Origin: an uncultured Mycoplasma sp.
GTDB lineage: Bacteria; Bacillota_I; Bacilli_A; Mycoplasmatales; Mycoplasmoidaceae
Reading direction: 5' to 3'
DNA: 64,000 nucleotides
NCBI GenBank assembly: GCA_947648205.1
Contig: CANSNC010000002.1
Span: 62,001 to 126,000 of the forward strand
Numbering within the stretch: the stretch's first letter is position 1; every line of letters begins with the position of its first letter. Shown here piece by piece: positions 10,791 through 23,148 of this stretch. The notes under the pieces were generated by a model, which was given only the letters and a program-made list of their open reading frames with translations, did no database searches and was not told the DNA's origin. A program made the position numbers and the translations under genes.

Positions 10791-12626
10791 TTATTTTCTA
10801 TTTTCTAAATATAGTTTTATATTTATTAAATCAGGTAAATTAATGCCACTTATTCTTGATGCTTGATCTAAACTTAAAGGTTTTACTTTATTTAATTTAT
10901 CTATAGCTTCTAAAGATATGTTTGGAATAACATTATAATCCTTGATTAAATTTAGTTTAATATTTGACATGTTTTCCATTTGTTTAATATCTTTTTTTTG
11001 ATTAATAATATATCCTTCATATTTAATTTTAATATCAATTTTTTGTCTTCAAAATTCATCCAAATTATATTTTTTATCAAAGAATGGCAAAATATCATTA
11101 ATACTATATTCTGGTCTTTTTAAAATATCATATAAAAATATATTTGTTTTTTTAGATTTAAATTTTAAACCCTTACAATCAGATAGTGTCATTTTTTTTA
11201 ATTTCTCCATTATCTCATTAACTTGATTTAAATTATGTAAAAAATTTTGATACTCTTTATCTGAAATTAACCCCAATTCATAACTATATTTGTATAATCT
11301 TTCATCTGCATTATCATTTCTTAATTCAAGTCTATATTCAGCTCTACTTGTTAATAATCTGTAAGGATCTGTAATTTCTTTTGTTACTATATCATCAATC
11401 AAAACACCTATATATGCTTCATGCCTTTTTAGAACAAAGGGGGGTCTATTTTCAAGTTTACATATTACATTTATTCCTGCCATTAAACCTTGACATGCAG
11501 CCTCTTCATATCCGCTTGTTCCATTGATTTGTCCTGCAAAAAATAATCCTTGTATTAGTTTTGTTTCTAGAGTTGGAAATAATTGAATTGGATTAATTGC
11601 ATCATATTCAATAGCATATGCATACTTTTTAATAATAGCTTTTTCAAAACCATCTAAACTATGAATGATTTGTTCTTGCACATCCTCTGGCATAGAAGTG
11701 GATAGCCCAGCTAAATACATAGTATCTAATTTTAATGATTCTGGTTCAACAAAAATTTGATGCCTTTCTTTATCACTAAATCTAACAATTTTATCCTCTA
11801 TTGATGGGCAATATCTTGGTCCTGTACCTGTAATATAACCACTATACATTGCAGATCTTTTTAAGTTATCGTTAATAATTTTATGTGTATGTTTATTTGT
11901 GTGAACTAGATAACATGGTAATTGTTTTTCATAAGGTAAAAATATAGGATTAAAATGAGTAAATGAATGTTTTTCTTTGCTTCCTGGTTCCAATTGCATT
12001 TTGCTAAAATCAATTGAGGATTTCAAAATTCTAGCTGGTGTACCAGTTTTTAATCTAATAGTTTTAAATCCTACTTTTTTTATTGAATTTAAAAGGTTAA
12101 CAGAATTCTGAAATCCATCAGGTCCTTTTTTAATTTGTTTTTCTCCTATATGGATAGTAGAATCTAAAAATGTTCCTGTTGTGATTATTAAATATTTTGT
12201 TAAATATTTATTTGATTTTGTGACTATACCTTCTATTTTGCTATTAGAAATTATTAAATCAATAACTTCTTCTTCAATTAGTATAATGTTTTTGTTTTCT
12301 TTAATTAAATTTAAAAAATACTCATTGTATGCAATTTTATCAATTTGAGCTCTTAATGCTCATGTTCCAGCTCCTTTAGAACTATTTAATAATTTCATTT
12401 GCAATTGTGTAGCATCAGCTGCTTTACCTTGAATGCCACCAAGTGCATCGATCTCTCTTGTGACTACCCCTTTTGCAGGGCCTCCGATTGATGGATTGCA
12501 AGGCATATTTGCCACTAAATTTTTATCTAAAACAAATAATCCAACTTTATATCCTTTTTTACTAAGTATGAAAGCAGATTCTAAACCAGCGTGTCCTGCT
12601 CCAATTACAATGCAATCAAATTTCAT
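10791..12626 (-). CDS. mnmG: tRNA uridine-5-carboxymethylaminomethyl modification enzyme MnmG
   Basis: FAD- and NADH-binding partner of MnmE. The 611 residues begin with the dinucleotide-binding [14 protein letters not shown], followed by [15 protein letters not shown] with a conserved Cys. Further on are [22 protein letters not shown], and a [15 protein letters not shown] stretch. The C-terminal helical domain ([12 protein letters not shown]) is the MnmE-binding region in the family. Several UGA-Trp codons lie within, all in one frame. The start follows GAGGTAACT. It is slightly shorter than the usual 620-630 residues. Confidence 0.96.
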
Positions 12627-12719
12627 AGTTACCTCATTCTTAACTAATCAATTTTAAAACAAATATACTATAATAATTTAATTTTTATTCATTCTTAAAA
12701 ATTTATAATGTATTAAATT

Positions 12720-13472
12720 TTAATTAAATAAAGTTTGCATGACTGATATTTTATCATCATTTCTTAAATATAATTTTGTTGTATTTATATTGTCATGTCC
12801 CATCATTAATGATAATTCATATATTCCAATATTATTACTTATACAGTGTGTTGCAAAACCTCTCCTAAACATATGAGGGGTAAGCTTTTTATTTAAAACT
12901 TTGTTTCCTAATAATTTTATTTTTTTATAAAGTGATTTATAACCAAAATGAAATATTTTTGTTGATCCATTTGTTTTGCTAATTATATTATTAAGAATTT
13001 TTGTTAGTGATGGAGAAAGATAAACTAGTCTTTCTTTGTTATTTTTCCCTTTTATTATTATTTTATTATCCTTAATATTTAATGAACTTATTGATAGCAA
13101 CTCACTGCTTCTAATTCCAGTTTCAAATAAAAGTCTAATCATTAATATTTTTAATCAATTCACTCTTTTTTTGTTTAATACATAATTTAATATTTTTTGA
13201 TATTCATCAATTGATAAATAGTCACAAACAATTTTATTTTTTTTTGGCAAAACAATTTCTGTATATCTTTTGTCTTGTTTGTAGTAGTAAAATTTTTTAA
13301 TAGCACTTAAAATTACTCTTTTTGTATTATTAGAGATATTTGGAAATTTTGATAAAGCAATGTTGTAATCCATATTTGATTCATTCAATAACTTTGCATA
13401 TTTATAATAGACATTACAAGTTAAAATACTATATCCCTTAACATTATGTAATCATATTAAATATTTATCCAT
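12720..13472 (-). CDS. Tyrosine recombinase (XerC/XerD-like)
   Basis: Site-specific recombinase of 250 residues. The N-terminal 85 residues match a short SAM-like core-binding domain. The catalytic domain shows the full set: Arg in TGIRSSEL, Lys in GKNNKER, HMFRRGFATH (His and Arg), His in MMGHDN, and the nucleophile Tyr in TTKLYLRN. The start at 13472 is set by AGGAGAG, and a UGA-Trp lies at residue 7. It could be the chromosome-dimer Xer protein or, as shown for a Mycoplasma penetrans recombinase, an inverter of surface-gene promoters. No dif-like site was confirmed. A motif shared with dprA lies upstream. Confidence 0.92.
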
Positions 13473-13734
13473 TTGCTCTCCTAGATTTTTTTATTATTTA
13501 TAGTTAAGTTTTTTGTGTTGTTCTAGTAATTTTTTATCTCCTATATATAAAGACGTAAAAAAAATAATGAAATTGCAATTTTTTTAAAAAAAATAATAAT
13601 ATTTTTTCATAATAACTTAAATGTTTATAATTAATAAATAAAATGTAATAATAACTTTATTGTTCTAATTAACACAATATTACAAAATTAATTTTTATGT
13701 TTTAATATGATAAAAATAGAATAGAGGAAAAAGT
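13473..13734. other. Intergenic region between recombinase and nfo
   Basis: 262 bp of divergent upstream sequence. Apart from the shared motif at 13538-13564 it is A/T runs. An AGAGGAAAA ribosome binding site precedes nfo at about 13723. No RNA gene or open frame of note was seen. Confidence 0.5.
13538..13564 (-). promoter_or_regulatory. CGTC-TATA motif, copy A (upstream of recombinase)
   Basis: Read on the minus strand it is T-run, ACGTCTTTATATATAGGAG. It matches copy B upstream of dprA in the T-run, CGTCTTTATA and the GGAG that follows. In copy A the GGAG is followed by ATAAAAAATT instead of an ATG, and the real gene start is about 65 nt further on. Likely a promoter; the regulator is unknown. 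Confidence 0.45.
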
Positions 13735-14607
13735 ATGAATAATAAAAAAATATTATTAGGAAGTCATGTTGGATTTAAAAATCCATCATATATGTTAGGA
13801 AGTGTTCATGAAACATTATCATACAATGCTAACTGCTTTATGGTTTTTACAGGACCACCTCAAAATTTTAATAGAAAAGAAATTGATAAAAAAAATGTGA
13901 GTGATTCACTTTTATTGATGAAGCAAAATAATATTGATAGTGAAAATATTATTGTTCATGCACCATATTTGATAAATCTTTGTTCAGACAAAGAATCTAC
14001 AAGATTATTAGGAATTGACAAACTTTGTATTGAAGTTGAAAGAACTGCTCAAATTAAATCTAATAAAATTGTGTTACACCCAGGTAGTAGTCTTTCATTA
14101 AAAAGAGATATAGCTATTAAATTTATTGCAGAAGGAATAAATAAAGTTTTTGAAAGAGTTAACAATGATGTCATTATTTGTATTGAAACAATGGCAGGAA
14201 AAGGAACAGAAGTTGGTGTTACTTTTGAAGAATTAAAGCAAATAATTGATTTAGTTCAAGATAAATCAAGAATTGGAGTGTGTCTTGATACATGTCATAT
14301 TCATGAAGCAGGATATGACATTAGTAATGTTGATTCTATTTTAGATGAGTTTGATAAAATAATTGGTTTAGATAAGCTTTTAGTTATTCATCTAAATGAT
14401 TCAAAAAATGAAAAAGGTGCTCATAAAGATAGGCATGAAAATATAGGTTTAGGAAAAATTGGTTTTGATACATTAGTCAAATGAGTTCATAACGAAAGAA
14501 TAAATAGTATTCCAAAAATTTTAGAAACACCTTATTATAATGAAAAACCTATTTATAAATATGAAATAATAAATTTAATGTCTGGGGAATTTAAAAAATA
14601 TGAGTAA
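13735..14607 (+). CDS. nfo: Endonuclease IV (AP endonuclease)
   Basis: Zinc-dependent class II AP endonuclease for base-excision repair. Over 290 residues it shows LLGSHVGF at the start, IVHAPYLINL, a KIVLHPGSS segment, CIETMAGKG, the CLDTCHIHEAGYD signature, and HLNDSKN with a downstream KDRHENIG, together supplying the metal-ligand His, Glu and Asp residues. One UGA-Trp follows DTLVK. The last 8 nt overlap the next gene (ATGAGTAA), indicating translational coupling. Confidence 0.96.
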
Positions 14608-15046
14608 TAATAAAGAATTGAATCAAAGAAAAACTAAACAAGAAAAAATTATTAATAAATTAGGTAAAGGTAATAGAGTTACAAATACTAGACTTGACAT
14701 AATAGAATGCTTATCAGATGGACATCATCAACACACAGCAAATGATATAGTTATGCACTTGAGAAAAAAACATAATAATCTAAATGTAGGAACTGTTTAT
14801 AATAATTTAAAAGCTCTATTAGCACAAGGGATTATTGATGTTTATCCAAATTATCAATCTCAAAATCAAAGATATGAATTAGTTGATAGAAATAATTTTC
14901 ATATTCATGTAAGAGATTATCAAGCAGATACTGAAGAATATGAAACTATACCAAATAATTTGGTAAATGAAATTACTAATTTATTTGTTGAAAAAGGTTA
15001 TGAAATTCATAATTTAAAAATTGAAGTACTTGTTAAGAAAAAATAA
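14600..15046 (+). CDS. Fur/PerR-family transcriptional regulator
   Basis: 148-residue winged-helix regulator: RVTNTRLDIIECLSD...HTANDIVMHL...LNVGTVYNNLKALLAQGII is the recognisable Fur DNA-binding fold, followed by a histidine-containing FHIHVRD dimerisation segment. The CxxC zinc pairs of most Fur/PerR proteins are missing; the only Cys is in IECLSDG. It may use a His/Asp regulatory metal site only. Overlap with nfo suggests a shared stress (peroxide or metal) response; that is inference. Confidence 0.85.
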   Translation: MSNNKELNQRKTKQEKIINKLGKGNRVTNTRLDIIECLSDGHHQHTANDIVMHLRKKHNNLNVGTVYNNLKALLAQGIIDVYPNYQSQNQRYELVDRNNFHIHVRDYQADTEEYETIPNNLVNEITNLFVEKGYEIHNLKIEVLVKKK

Positions 15047-15061
15047 TTTTTATAATAGATT

Positions 15062-15099
15062 TTAAAAAAGTCAGTGATTATATTCACCGACTTTTTTAA
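15062..15099. terminator. Bidirectional terminator between the fur-like gene and dprA
   Basis: Inverted repeat TTAAAAAAGTCAGTGA (15062-15077) against TCACCGACTTTTTTAA (15084-15099), one internal mismatch. A/T tracts on both sides suit both converging genes. It overlaps the dprA stop codon. Confidence 0.8.
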
Positions 15100-15791
15100 T
15101 TGGATAGTCTTTGACAAATAATTTTGTTTATGTCATTAATACTTATTAAATAATCATTACTCAATTTTTTATAAGAATAACAACTAATAGATTCTAGTTT
15201 ACATATTTGAATTATTGATTCAAAACTATACTTATCATTATCATCTAAAAATATCATAATTTTAGATAATCCAAAAATGATTCTATTATGCATTTGATCT
15301 ATAAAAATATTATTAGAATTATTTGATGGAATTTCTGTAATAATTAAATTATTATTATTAATTATTTTTGAATATATTTTAGAATTTTTCATTTTATTGT
15401 CTATTCCATTTTTATATATGCAAATAAAATTAATATTATTCTTCATTAATAAATTTATCAATTTTGAATTATTATAATCAACAACATATACTGCCTTTTT
15501 CAATTTTAGAATATTATCTATGATATTTTTATCATTGCTGTATCCATAAACACCAATCATTTTTTTAGATAGTAAATCAAAATTTCCATATCAAAATAAT
15601 GAAAATGGAGGCTTATAGATTGTTTTTAATTCATCTGGGTAGTTTTTATCAATTACAGATATGTAATTAGGTAATAATTTTGTATTTTCATAATATTTCT
15701 TAGGGACAACTTCTTTGTCGCTAAGAGCATAATAGATTTTTTCTCATTCTCCAAAATATTTATTTGTAAAGTATAATAAAATTCTTTTCAT
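15096..15791 (-). CDS. dprA: Reduced DprA/Smf-like DNA processing protein
   Basis: 231-residue protein. The N-terminal part carries a DprA-type segment ISVIDKNYPDELK and PPFSLFWYGNFDLL (Trp by UGA), which matches the family's lead-in to its Rossmann fold. The core then reads MIGVYGYSND, where typical DprA has a GSR motif, so the nucleotide/ssDNA-binding loop is altered. DprA loads RecA on incoming ssDNA during transformation. The protein is short (usual 280-370) and diverged, so activity is uncertain. It starts at GGAGGGATAAAA-ATG directly after motif copy B. Confidence 0.75.
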
Positions 15792-15797
15792 TTTTAT

Positions 15798-15824
15798 CCC
15801 TCCATATTATAAAGACGAAAAAAA
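15798..15824 (-). promoter_or_regulatory. CGTC-TATA motif, copy B (upstream of dprA)
   Basis: On the minus strand: T-run, CGTCTTTATAATATGGAGGG, then ATAAAA and the dprA ATG. The TATAAT could be a -10 box, which would put the transcript start only about 10 nt before the start codon. Similarity to copy A at 13538-13564 covers more than 20 positions including CGTCTTTATA. Confidence 0.5.
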
Positions 15825-15871
15825 TCCTAACTTTTATAAAAAATATTTTTTACTAAAAATAACATTATTTG

Positions 15872-15900
15872 TTGAAACAATTAACATACAATGATATGTT
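15872..15900 (+). promoter_or_regulatory. Candidate atp operon promoter
   Basis: TTGAAA (15872-15877), 17-nt spacer, TATGTT (15895-15900). A perfect TATAAT at 15932-15937 is also present but lies only 8 nt from the first ATG and would give a nearly leaderless message. Confidence 0.4.
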
Positions 15901-15944
15901 TTAAAAGATAAGCTATTTTATTGAGATGGAATATAATTTATATT

Positions 15945-16337
15945 ATGAAACTTAAACAGATTTTTAAAAATATTTGATTTTATTTTGTCTTAGCTAATGC
16001 AATTGCATTTATTTCATTGATAATTGTTGGCTCATTAACTAATGATTGAACTTACATATATGGTTTTATATTGTACTTACCATTTGGTTGTTTAAGTAGT
16101 TATTTGATGTATTCAGCAGCAAAGAAAAAGATTAATAAAACAAATTTATTAATTGTATGAGTAGTTAGATACTTTTTAAAATGTGTGCCTATAATACTTT
16201 GTACAATATTATATTCTGTAGATATTTCTGAAATTAATATTATTGGAATCTTAATTGGAGTTATAATATCCTTACTTGAAAGTATAGTTTTTGGCTATTT
16301 GAAATACATGAGAGTTGATGATAGCAAAACTTGCTAG
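15945..16337 (+). CDS. AtpI/MG406-like membrane protein heading the atp operon
   Basis: 130 residues with four hydrophobic segments: near 8-27, 36-55, 68-88 and 97-118. Position directly before atpB and size match the atpI gene of other bacteria and the unnamed gene ahead of atpB in Mycoplasma genitalium (MG406). AtpI-type proteins are thought to help c-ring assembly or stability. Sequence similarity alone is weak, so the call rests largely on position and topology. Three UGA-Trp codons are read through. Confidence 0.65.
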
Positions 16338-16365
16338 ATTAAATAGTAGGAAGAAGGTGATATAT

Positions 16366-17244
16366 TTGGTTTTTTTTAATGATGCTAATGTAGGTGTAGA
16401 AAATCAAGACCCTTTTGCTAAATATAATCCATTTAGTGGAACACCAATAATATTATCAATAATCATTGTTACTATTCTTATTACTATTGCTATATGTTAC
16501 TATTATTTTTCAATTAAAAAATTAAAAGCTGATCAGCCTCCTAAAGGTTTTGCTTTATTACTTTTTATTTTAATAAATTATACAAAACAATTAGTTTTTG
16601 AAGTTTTAGGTCCAAGGTTTATAAAATTGACACCATATTTTTTAACTTTATTTATCTATATATTAGTATCTAATATGATAGGTATTATAGGGTTTGAAAA
16701 TCCTACAGCAAGTGTTACAGTAACTATATCAATGGGATTAGTTACATTTATTGGAACATTTGTGATTGGATTTAAATATCAAAGACTTTCATATCTTAAA
16801 AAATTTGTTATTGGAATAAATATTAAAAGTAAAAAAACAAATAATAAACACTATGTACCAATAATTATTAATCCACTTGAAATTGTTGGTAGTATCACAC
16901 CTTTAATATCTATATCAATGCGTTTGTGAGGAAATATATTTGGTGGATCAATTATTTTAGCACTTTTTTATTCCATTCCAATGGCGCTTTCTTGAAATAA
17001 TCCATTACTTCCTCAGCCTCCAAATGCATATGCTTGGCAAATAATTATGGGATTATTTGCTGCTCCATTAAATGCTTATCTTGATGTTCTAACAGGTACA
17101 ATACAAGCACTTGTGTTTGTTTTATTAACAATGGTTTATTGAAAAATGGCTTTACCTGAAGATGATAATGAAGCTGAGAATTTTAGATTTGTTGATTTTA
17201 GTAGTGAATGTTGTGTGGAATTAAAAAGTATATCAAGAGTATAA
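16366..17244 (+). CDS. atpB: F-type ATP synthase subunit a
   Basis: Membrane stator subunit of the Fo rotor path, 292 residues from a TTG start preceded by AGGAAGAAGGTGA. An ATG at 16315 in the same frame would add 17 residues and overlap the previous gene by 23 nt. The conserved helix carries the essential Arg in SISMRLWGNIFGG, and the final helices contain LFAAPLNAYLDVLTGTIQALVF, both hallmarks of subunit a. Several UGA-Trp codons occur after residue 187. An acidic tail (EDDNEAE) follows the last helix. Confidence 0.93.
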
Positions 17245-17294
17245 TATATTTGTTTTAAAAAATAGAAATAGGAATAATAGAGAAGGAGTTTTAT

Positions 17295-17558
17295 ATGACA
17301 AATTTATTGAATGTAATTATAAATCAAATTTCAGATAAAGGTTTAGCTTATCTTGGTGCAGGAATAGCTATGATTGCTGGAATTGGTGTAGGTGGAGGAC
17401 AAGCATATATTGGTGGTAAAGCAGCAGAAGCAATTGCTAAGAATCCAGAATCAGAATCAAAAGTAAAAATTATGTTAATTATTTCAGCAGCAATTTCTGA
17501 AACAAGTGCAATTTATAGTTTGATTATAGCAATCTTATTAATCTTTGTTGCTAAATAA
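17295..17558 (+). CDS. atpE: F-type ATP synthase subunit c
   Basis: 87-residue hairpin protein forming the rotor ring. Helix 1 holds AGIGVGGGQAYIGGKAAEAIAKNPE and the polar loop; helix 2 holds the ion-carrying Glu69 in ISETSAIY. Gln36, Glu69, Thr70 and Tyr74 correspond to the Na+-binding residues Gln32, Glu65, Ser66 and Tyr70 known from the Ilyobacter ring, so Na+ coupling is possible. A strong GAGAAGGAG precedes the ATG. Confidence 0.97.
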   Translation: MTNLLNVIINQISDKGLAYLGAGIAMIAGIGVGGGQAYIGGKAAEAIAKNPESESKVKIMLIISAAISETSAIYSLIIAILLIFVAK

Positions 17559-17601
17559 GATTAATAATATTGTTTTTTATTTTTTGTAAAGGAGAGAAAA
17601 G

Positions 17602-18243
17602 ATGACAAGCATTTTAATTAATTTTGTTGATTCATCAAAATTGAAAATTACATCTTTTTTAAATTTATGTAATTCAACTATATTCAATTCTGAAACTACA
17701 GCAAATAATTCTCGTCCTGCAATACCTGGTTCTGATGAAATTATTTCTCAAATATTACCAAATGTTTGAGTTCTAGTTGCTCATGCTATTGCAACAATTA
17801 TTTTGCTTTCACTAATTGTTTGATTAGTGTGAAAACCTACAAAAAAATACTTGGAAAAAAGAAAAAACCAAATATTAAAGGATATAAATGAAGCAAAAGA
17901 AAAAAATGACATAGCAGATAAAAATTTTGAAATATCTAAAAAGGAATTACTAGAATCAAAGCAGGCTGCATCTGCTATCATTCAAAATGCAACAATTGAA
18001 GGTGAAAATATTAAAAATAAGATGGAACAAGTTGCACTAAAAAGAGTGAGTTATCTTGAGAGTGAAGCAGATCATAATATTAAAAAGCAAGAAGAAATTG
18101 CTTCATTAAAAATGAATCAAAAAGCAAGTTTATTAGCAATTGATATTGCTGAAACGTTTTTAAATAAAAAAATTGATAGTGATGAAAATAAAAAAATGAT
18201 AGATTCTATTTTAAAAGATTTATCAGATGAATCAAAAAAATAA
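17602..18243 (+). CDS. atpF: F-type ATP synthase subunit b
   Basis: Peripheral stalk subunit, 213 residues. A 50-residue Ser/Thr/Asn-rich N-terminus precedes one membrane segment (about 57-77, with two UGA-Trp codons) followed by WKPTKKYLEKRK and a long charged coiled coil, the standard subunit b layout. The N-terminal region is longer than in Bacillus and, in several mycoplasmas, is a lipid-anchored exterior segment; here a LNLC at residue 19-22 is only a weak lipobox. ATG follows AAAGGAGAG. Confidence 0.92.
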
Positions 18244-18268
18244 TATTTTAATCTATTTTTAAATTATT

Positions 18269-18817
18269 ATGTCAAATGTAGAAAATCAAATTCATCACTA
18301 TGCATTTGCTTTGTATTCCATTTATGAGGAAAAAGATAAAAAATTTTTAGATGAACTTAATAGTGTTTTTAATTCTTTTTATCATCAAAAAGATATCATT
18401 GAAATTTTAAGCTCTAATAATTTAAGTAAACAAGAAAGAAAAAAAATCATTAAAAACATCTTTGAAAACAACATTGATAAATATTTAATTAATTTTCTAT
18501 ATGTATTAATTGATAATAATTTTATGCACAATGTTTTGTTTATTATTCAAGATTTTTTCACTTACTATAATAGAGAAAAAAACATTGCTTTTCTGAAGAT
18601 TATCACTCCTTTTCCATTAGAAGATAATATTATAAAAAAAATTATTGATAAACATGAAAACAAATTTAATAAAGAAATAGTTTATACAGTTGAAATAGAT
18701 AAATCATTAATTGCAGGTTTTAAAATAATTTACAATGACAATAATATTTTAGATTATTCAATAAAAGGCAAAATTGATAATTTAAGACATCAAATAAAAA
18801 CAACAAAAGGAGAATAG
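18269..18817 (+). CDS. atpH: F-type ATP synthase subunit delta
   Basis: 182-residue stalk protein linking subunit b to the F1 head. It shows the delta pattern: YAFALYSI near the start, [17 protein letters not shown]-type helices, [12 protein letters not shown], and a C-terminal segment [16 protein letters not shown] with the conserved Gly. It lies between atpF and atpA in standard order, and its stop is 1 nt before the atpA ATG. Confidence 0.93.
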   Translation: MSNVENQIHHYAFALYSIYEEKDKKFLDELNSVFNSFYHQKDIIEILSSNNLSKQERKKIIKNIFENNIDKYLINFLYVLIDNNFMHNVLFIIQDFFTYYNREKNIAFLKIITPFPLEDNIIKKIIDKHENKFNKEIVYTVEIDKSLIAGFKIIYNDNNILDYSIKGKIDNLRHQIKTTKGE

Positions 18818-18818
18818 T

Positions 18819-20363
18819 ATGTCAATATCATTAGATAAATTTTCAAGTTTAATTAAAAACCAGATTAAGCATTATAAAGATAAAGCTCTTTATAATGAAA
18901 TTGGTAATGTTATTAATGTTGGAGATGGAATAGCCCAAGTTAGTGGTTTAACAGATGTAATGTTAAATGAGCTTGTTGAATTTGAAAATGGTGTTTTAGG
19001 AATGGCTTTTAATTTAGAAGTTAGTTCAGTTGGTGTTGTAATATTGGGTGATTATGAAGACATTAAGGAAAATAGTGTTGTTAAAAGAACCAATAGAGTA
19101 GTAAGTATTCCAGTTGGCGATCAACTGCTAGGAAGAGTTATTAATTCATTGGGAGTACCAATTGATGGAAAGGGTAAAATTAATATAACAAATTTTATGC
19201 CTGTTGAAAAAATTGCACCTGGTGTCATGAGTCGTCAATCAGTTGATCAACCATTAGAAACAGGAATTTTATCAATTGACTCTATGTTTCCAATAGGGAA
19301 GGGTCAAAGAGAATTAATAATTGGAGATAAACAGACAGGGAAAACAACAATAGCAATTGATGCAATTATTAACCAAAAAGGAAAAAATGTTAAGTGTGTA
19401 TATGTTGCAATTGGACAAAAAAATTCTACTATAGTTCAAATTAAAAAAACTTTAGAAGATTATGATGCTTTAAAATATACAACAATTATAAGTTCTAATG
19501 CTTCAGATTTACCTGCATTAAAGTATATTGCTCCTTTTGCTGGTATTACAATAGCAGAAGAATGAATGAGTAAAGGACAAGATGTGTTAATTGTATATGA
19601 CGATTTATCAAAACATGCTGAAGCATACAGAACTCTATCATTATTATTAAGAAGGCCACCTGGTCGTGAAGCTTATCCTGGAGATGTTTTTTATTTACAT
19701 TCAAGATTACTAGAGCGTAGTGGAAAAGTAAATAAAAAATTTGGAGGTGGTAGTATTACTGCTTTACCAATAATTGAAACACAAGCAGGAGATATATCAG
19801 CATATATTCCAACAAATGTAATTTCAATTACTGATGGTCAATTATTTATGATGTCCAATTTATTTAATACAGGACAACGTCCAGCTATTGATGCTGGACT
19901 GTCTGTATCTAGAGTTGGTAGTGCTGCACAAATTAAATCTATAAAAAAAGTTTCTGGTAGTTTGAAACTTGAGCTTGCTCAATTTAGGGAATTAGATGCA
20001 TTTAGTCAATTTGGTAGTGATCTTGATAAGGAAACAAAAGATGTTTTATCACATGGTAAAAAAGTAATGTTAATGATAAAACAGGGTCAACATAAATTAT
20101 TATCACAAGAAATAGAGACATTGTTATTATTTTCTATAAAAGAAAAATTTATTAAATGAATTCCTGAAAATTCAATTGAAAATTTCAAAGATGAAATAAT
20201 TAAATATTTTGATGAAAAGCATCCAATTATTAAAGAATTAAAAGACAAAAAAGATATTACAGAATCATTGCAAAAACAAATAATTAATGAATTTGATGTT
20301 TTTATTAGAAAATTTATTACCACTATAAATGATTATCCATATGAATTTACTGGATTAAAATAA
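18819..20363 (+). CDS. atpA: F-type ATP synthase subunit alpha
   Basis: Regulatory nucleotide-binding F1 subunit, 514 residues. Landmarks: beta-barrel start [19 protein letters not shown]-loop GDKQTGKTT (about 170), [44 protein letters not shown], and [12 protein letters not shown] with the arginine finger region. Two UGA-Trp codons occur (positions 249 and 447). The start has AAAGGAG from the end of atpH. Confidence 0.98.
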
Positions 20364-20368
20364 TATTT

Positions 20369-22734
<2,366 letters not shown>

Positions 22735-22736
22735 TT

Positions 22737-23132
22737 GTGGAAAATACTTTAAAATTAAAAATAATTACTCCTAATAAAATAGAATTTGATGATTATATTT
22801 CTTTAGTTTCCTTTAATACAATTGATGGTATTATTGTTTTACAAAAAAATTATGCTCCTACTATTGGAAGTGTATGTGTTGGTAAAATCCATATAACTAC
22901 AAAAGATAAAAAAATAGTAAAAATAATTGGGAAAGGAGCTTATATTATATCTGATAATAATTTAGAGATTATTACAGGTTTTCTTTTTGATGACAATGAT
23001 CATAATATACATCTTGTTGAGATGCAAAAAATTAATGCTGCAAAGCAATTAACTGAAAAAACAAACCATCTTGTAGATTTAAGTCAAAGTTTGAACATTA
23101 CTAAAATTATTCAACAATTAAAAGGAAAATAA
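22737..23132 (+). CDS. atpC: F-type ATP synthase subunit epsilon
   Basis: 131-residue epsilon subunit with a GTG start 2 nt after atpD. The N-terminal beta sandwich is recognisable (LKIITPNKIEFDD, LQKNYAPTIGSV, IIGKGAYIISDNNLEIITGF), and a C-terminal helical pair follows. The C-terminal part controls ATP hydrolysis in other bacteria. Moderately diverged, but position and fold pattern agree. Confidence 0.92.
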   Translation: MENTLKLKIITPNKIEFDDYISLVSFNTIDGIIVLQKNYAPTIGSVCVGKIHITTKDKKIVKIIGKGAYIISDNNLEIITGFLFDDNDHNIHLVEMQKINAAKQLTEKTNHLVDLSQSLNITKIIQQLKGK

Positions 23133-23148
23133 GATATTATCTTATATT

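Noticed and set aside
13565-13734. Replication origin-like A/T-rich region
   Set aside because: No cluster of DnaA boxes (TTATCCACA-type) and no dnaA/dnaN nearby; the A/T richness is general.
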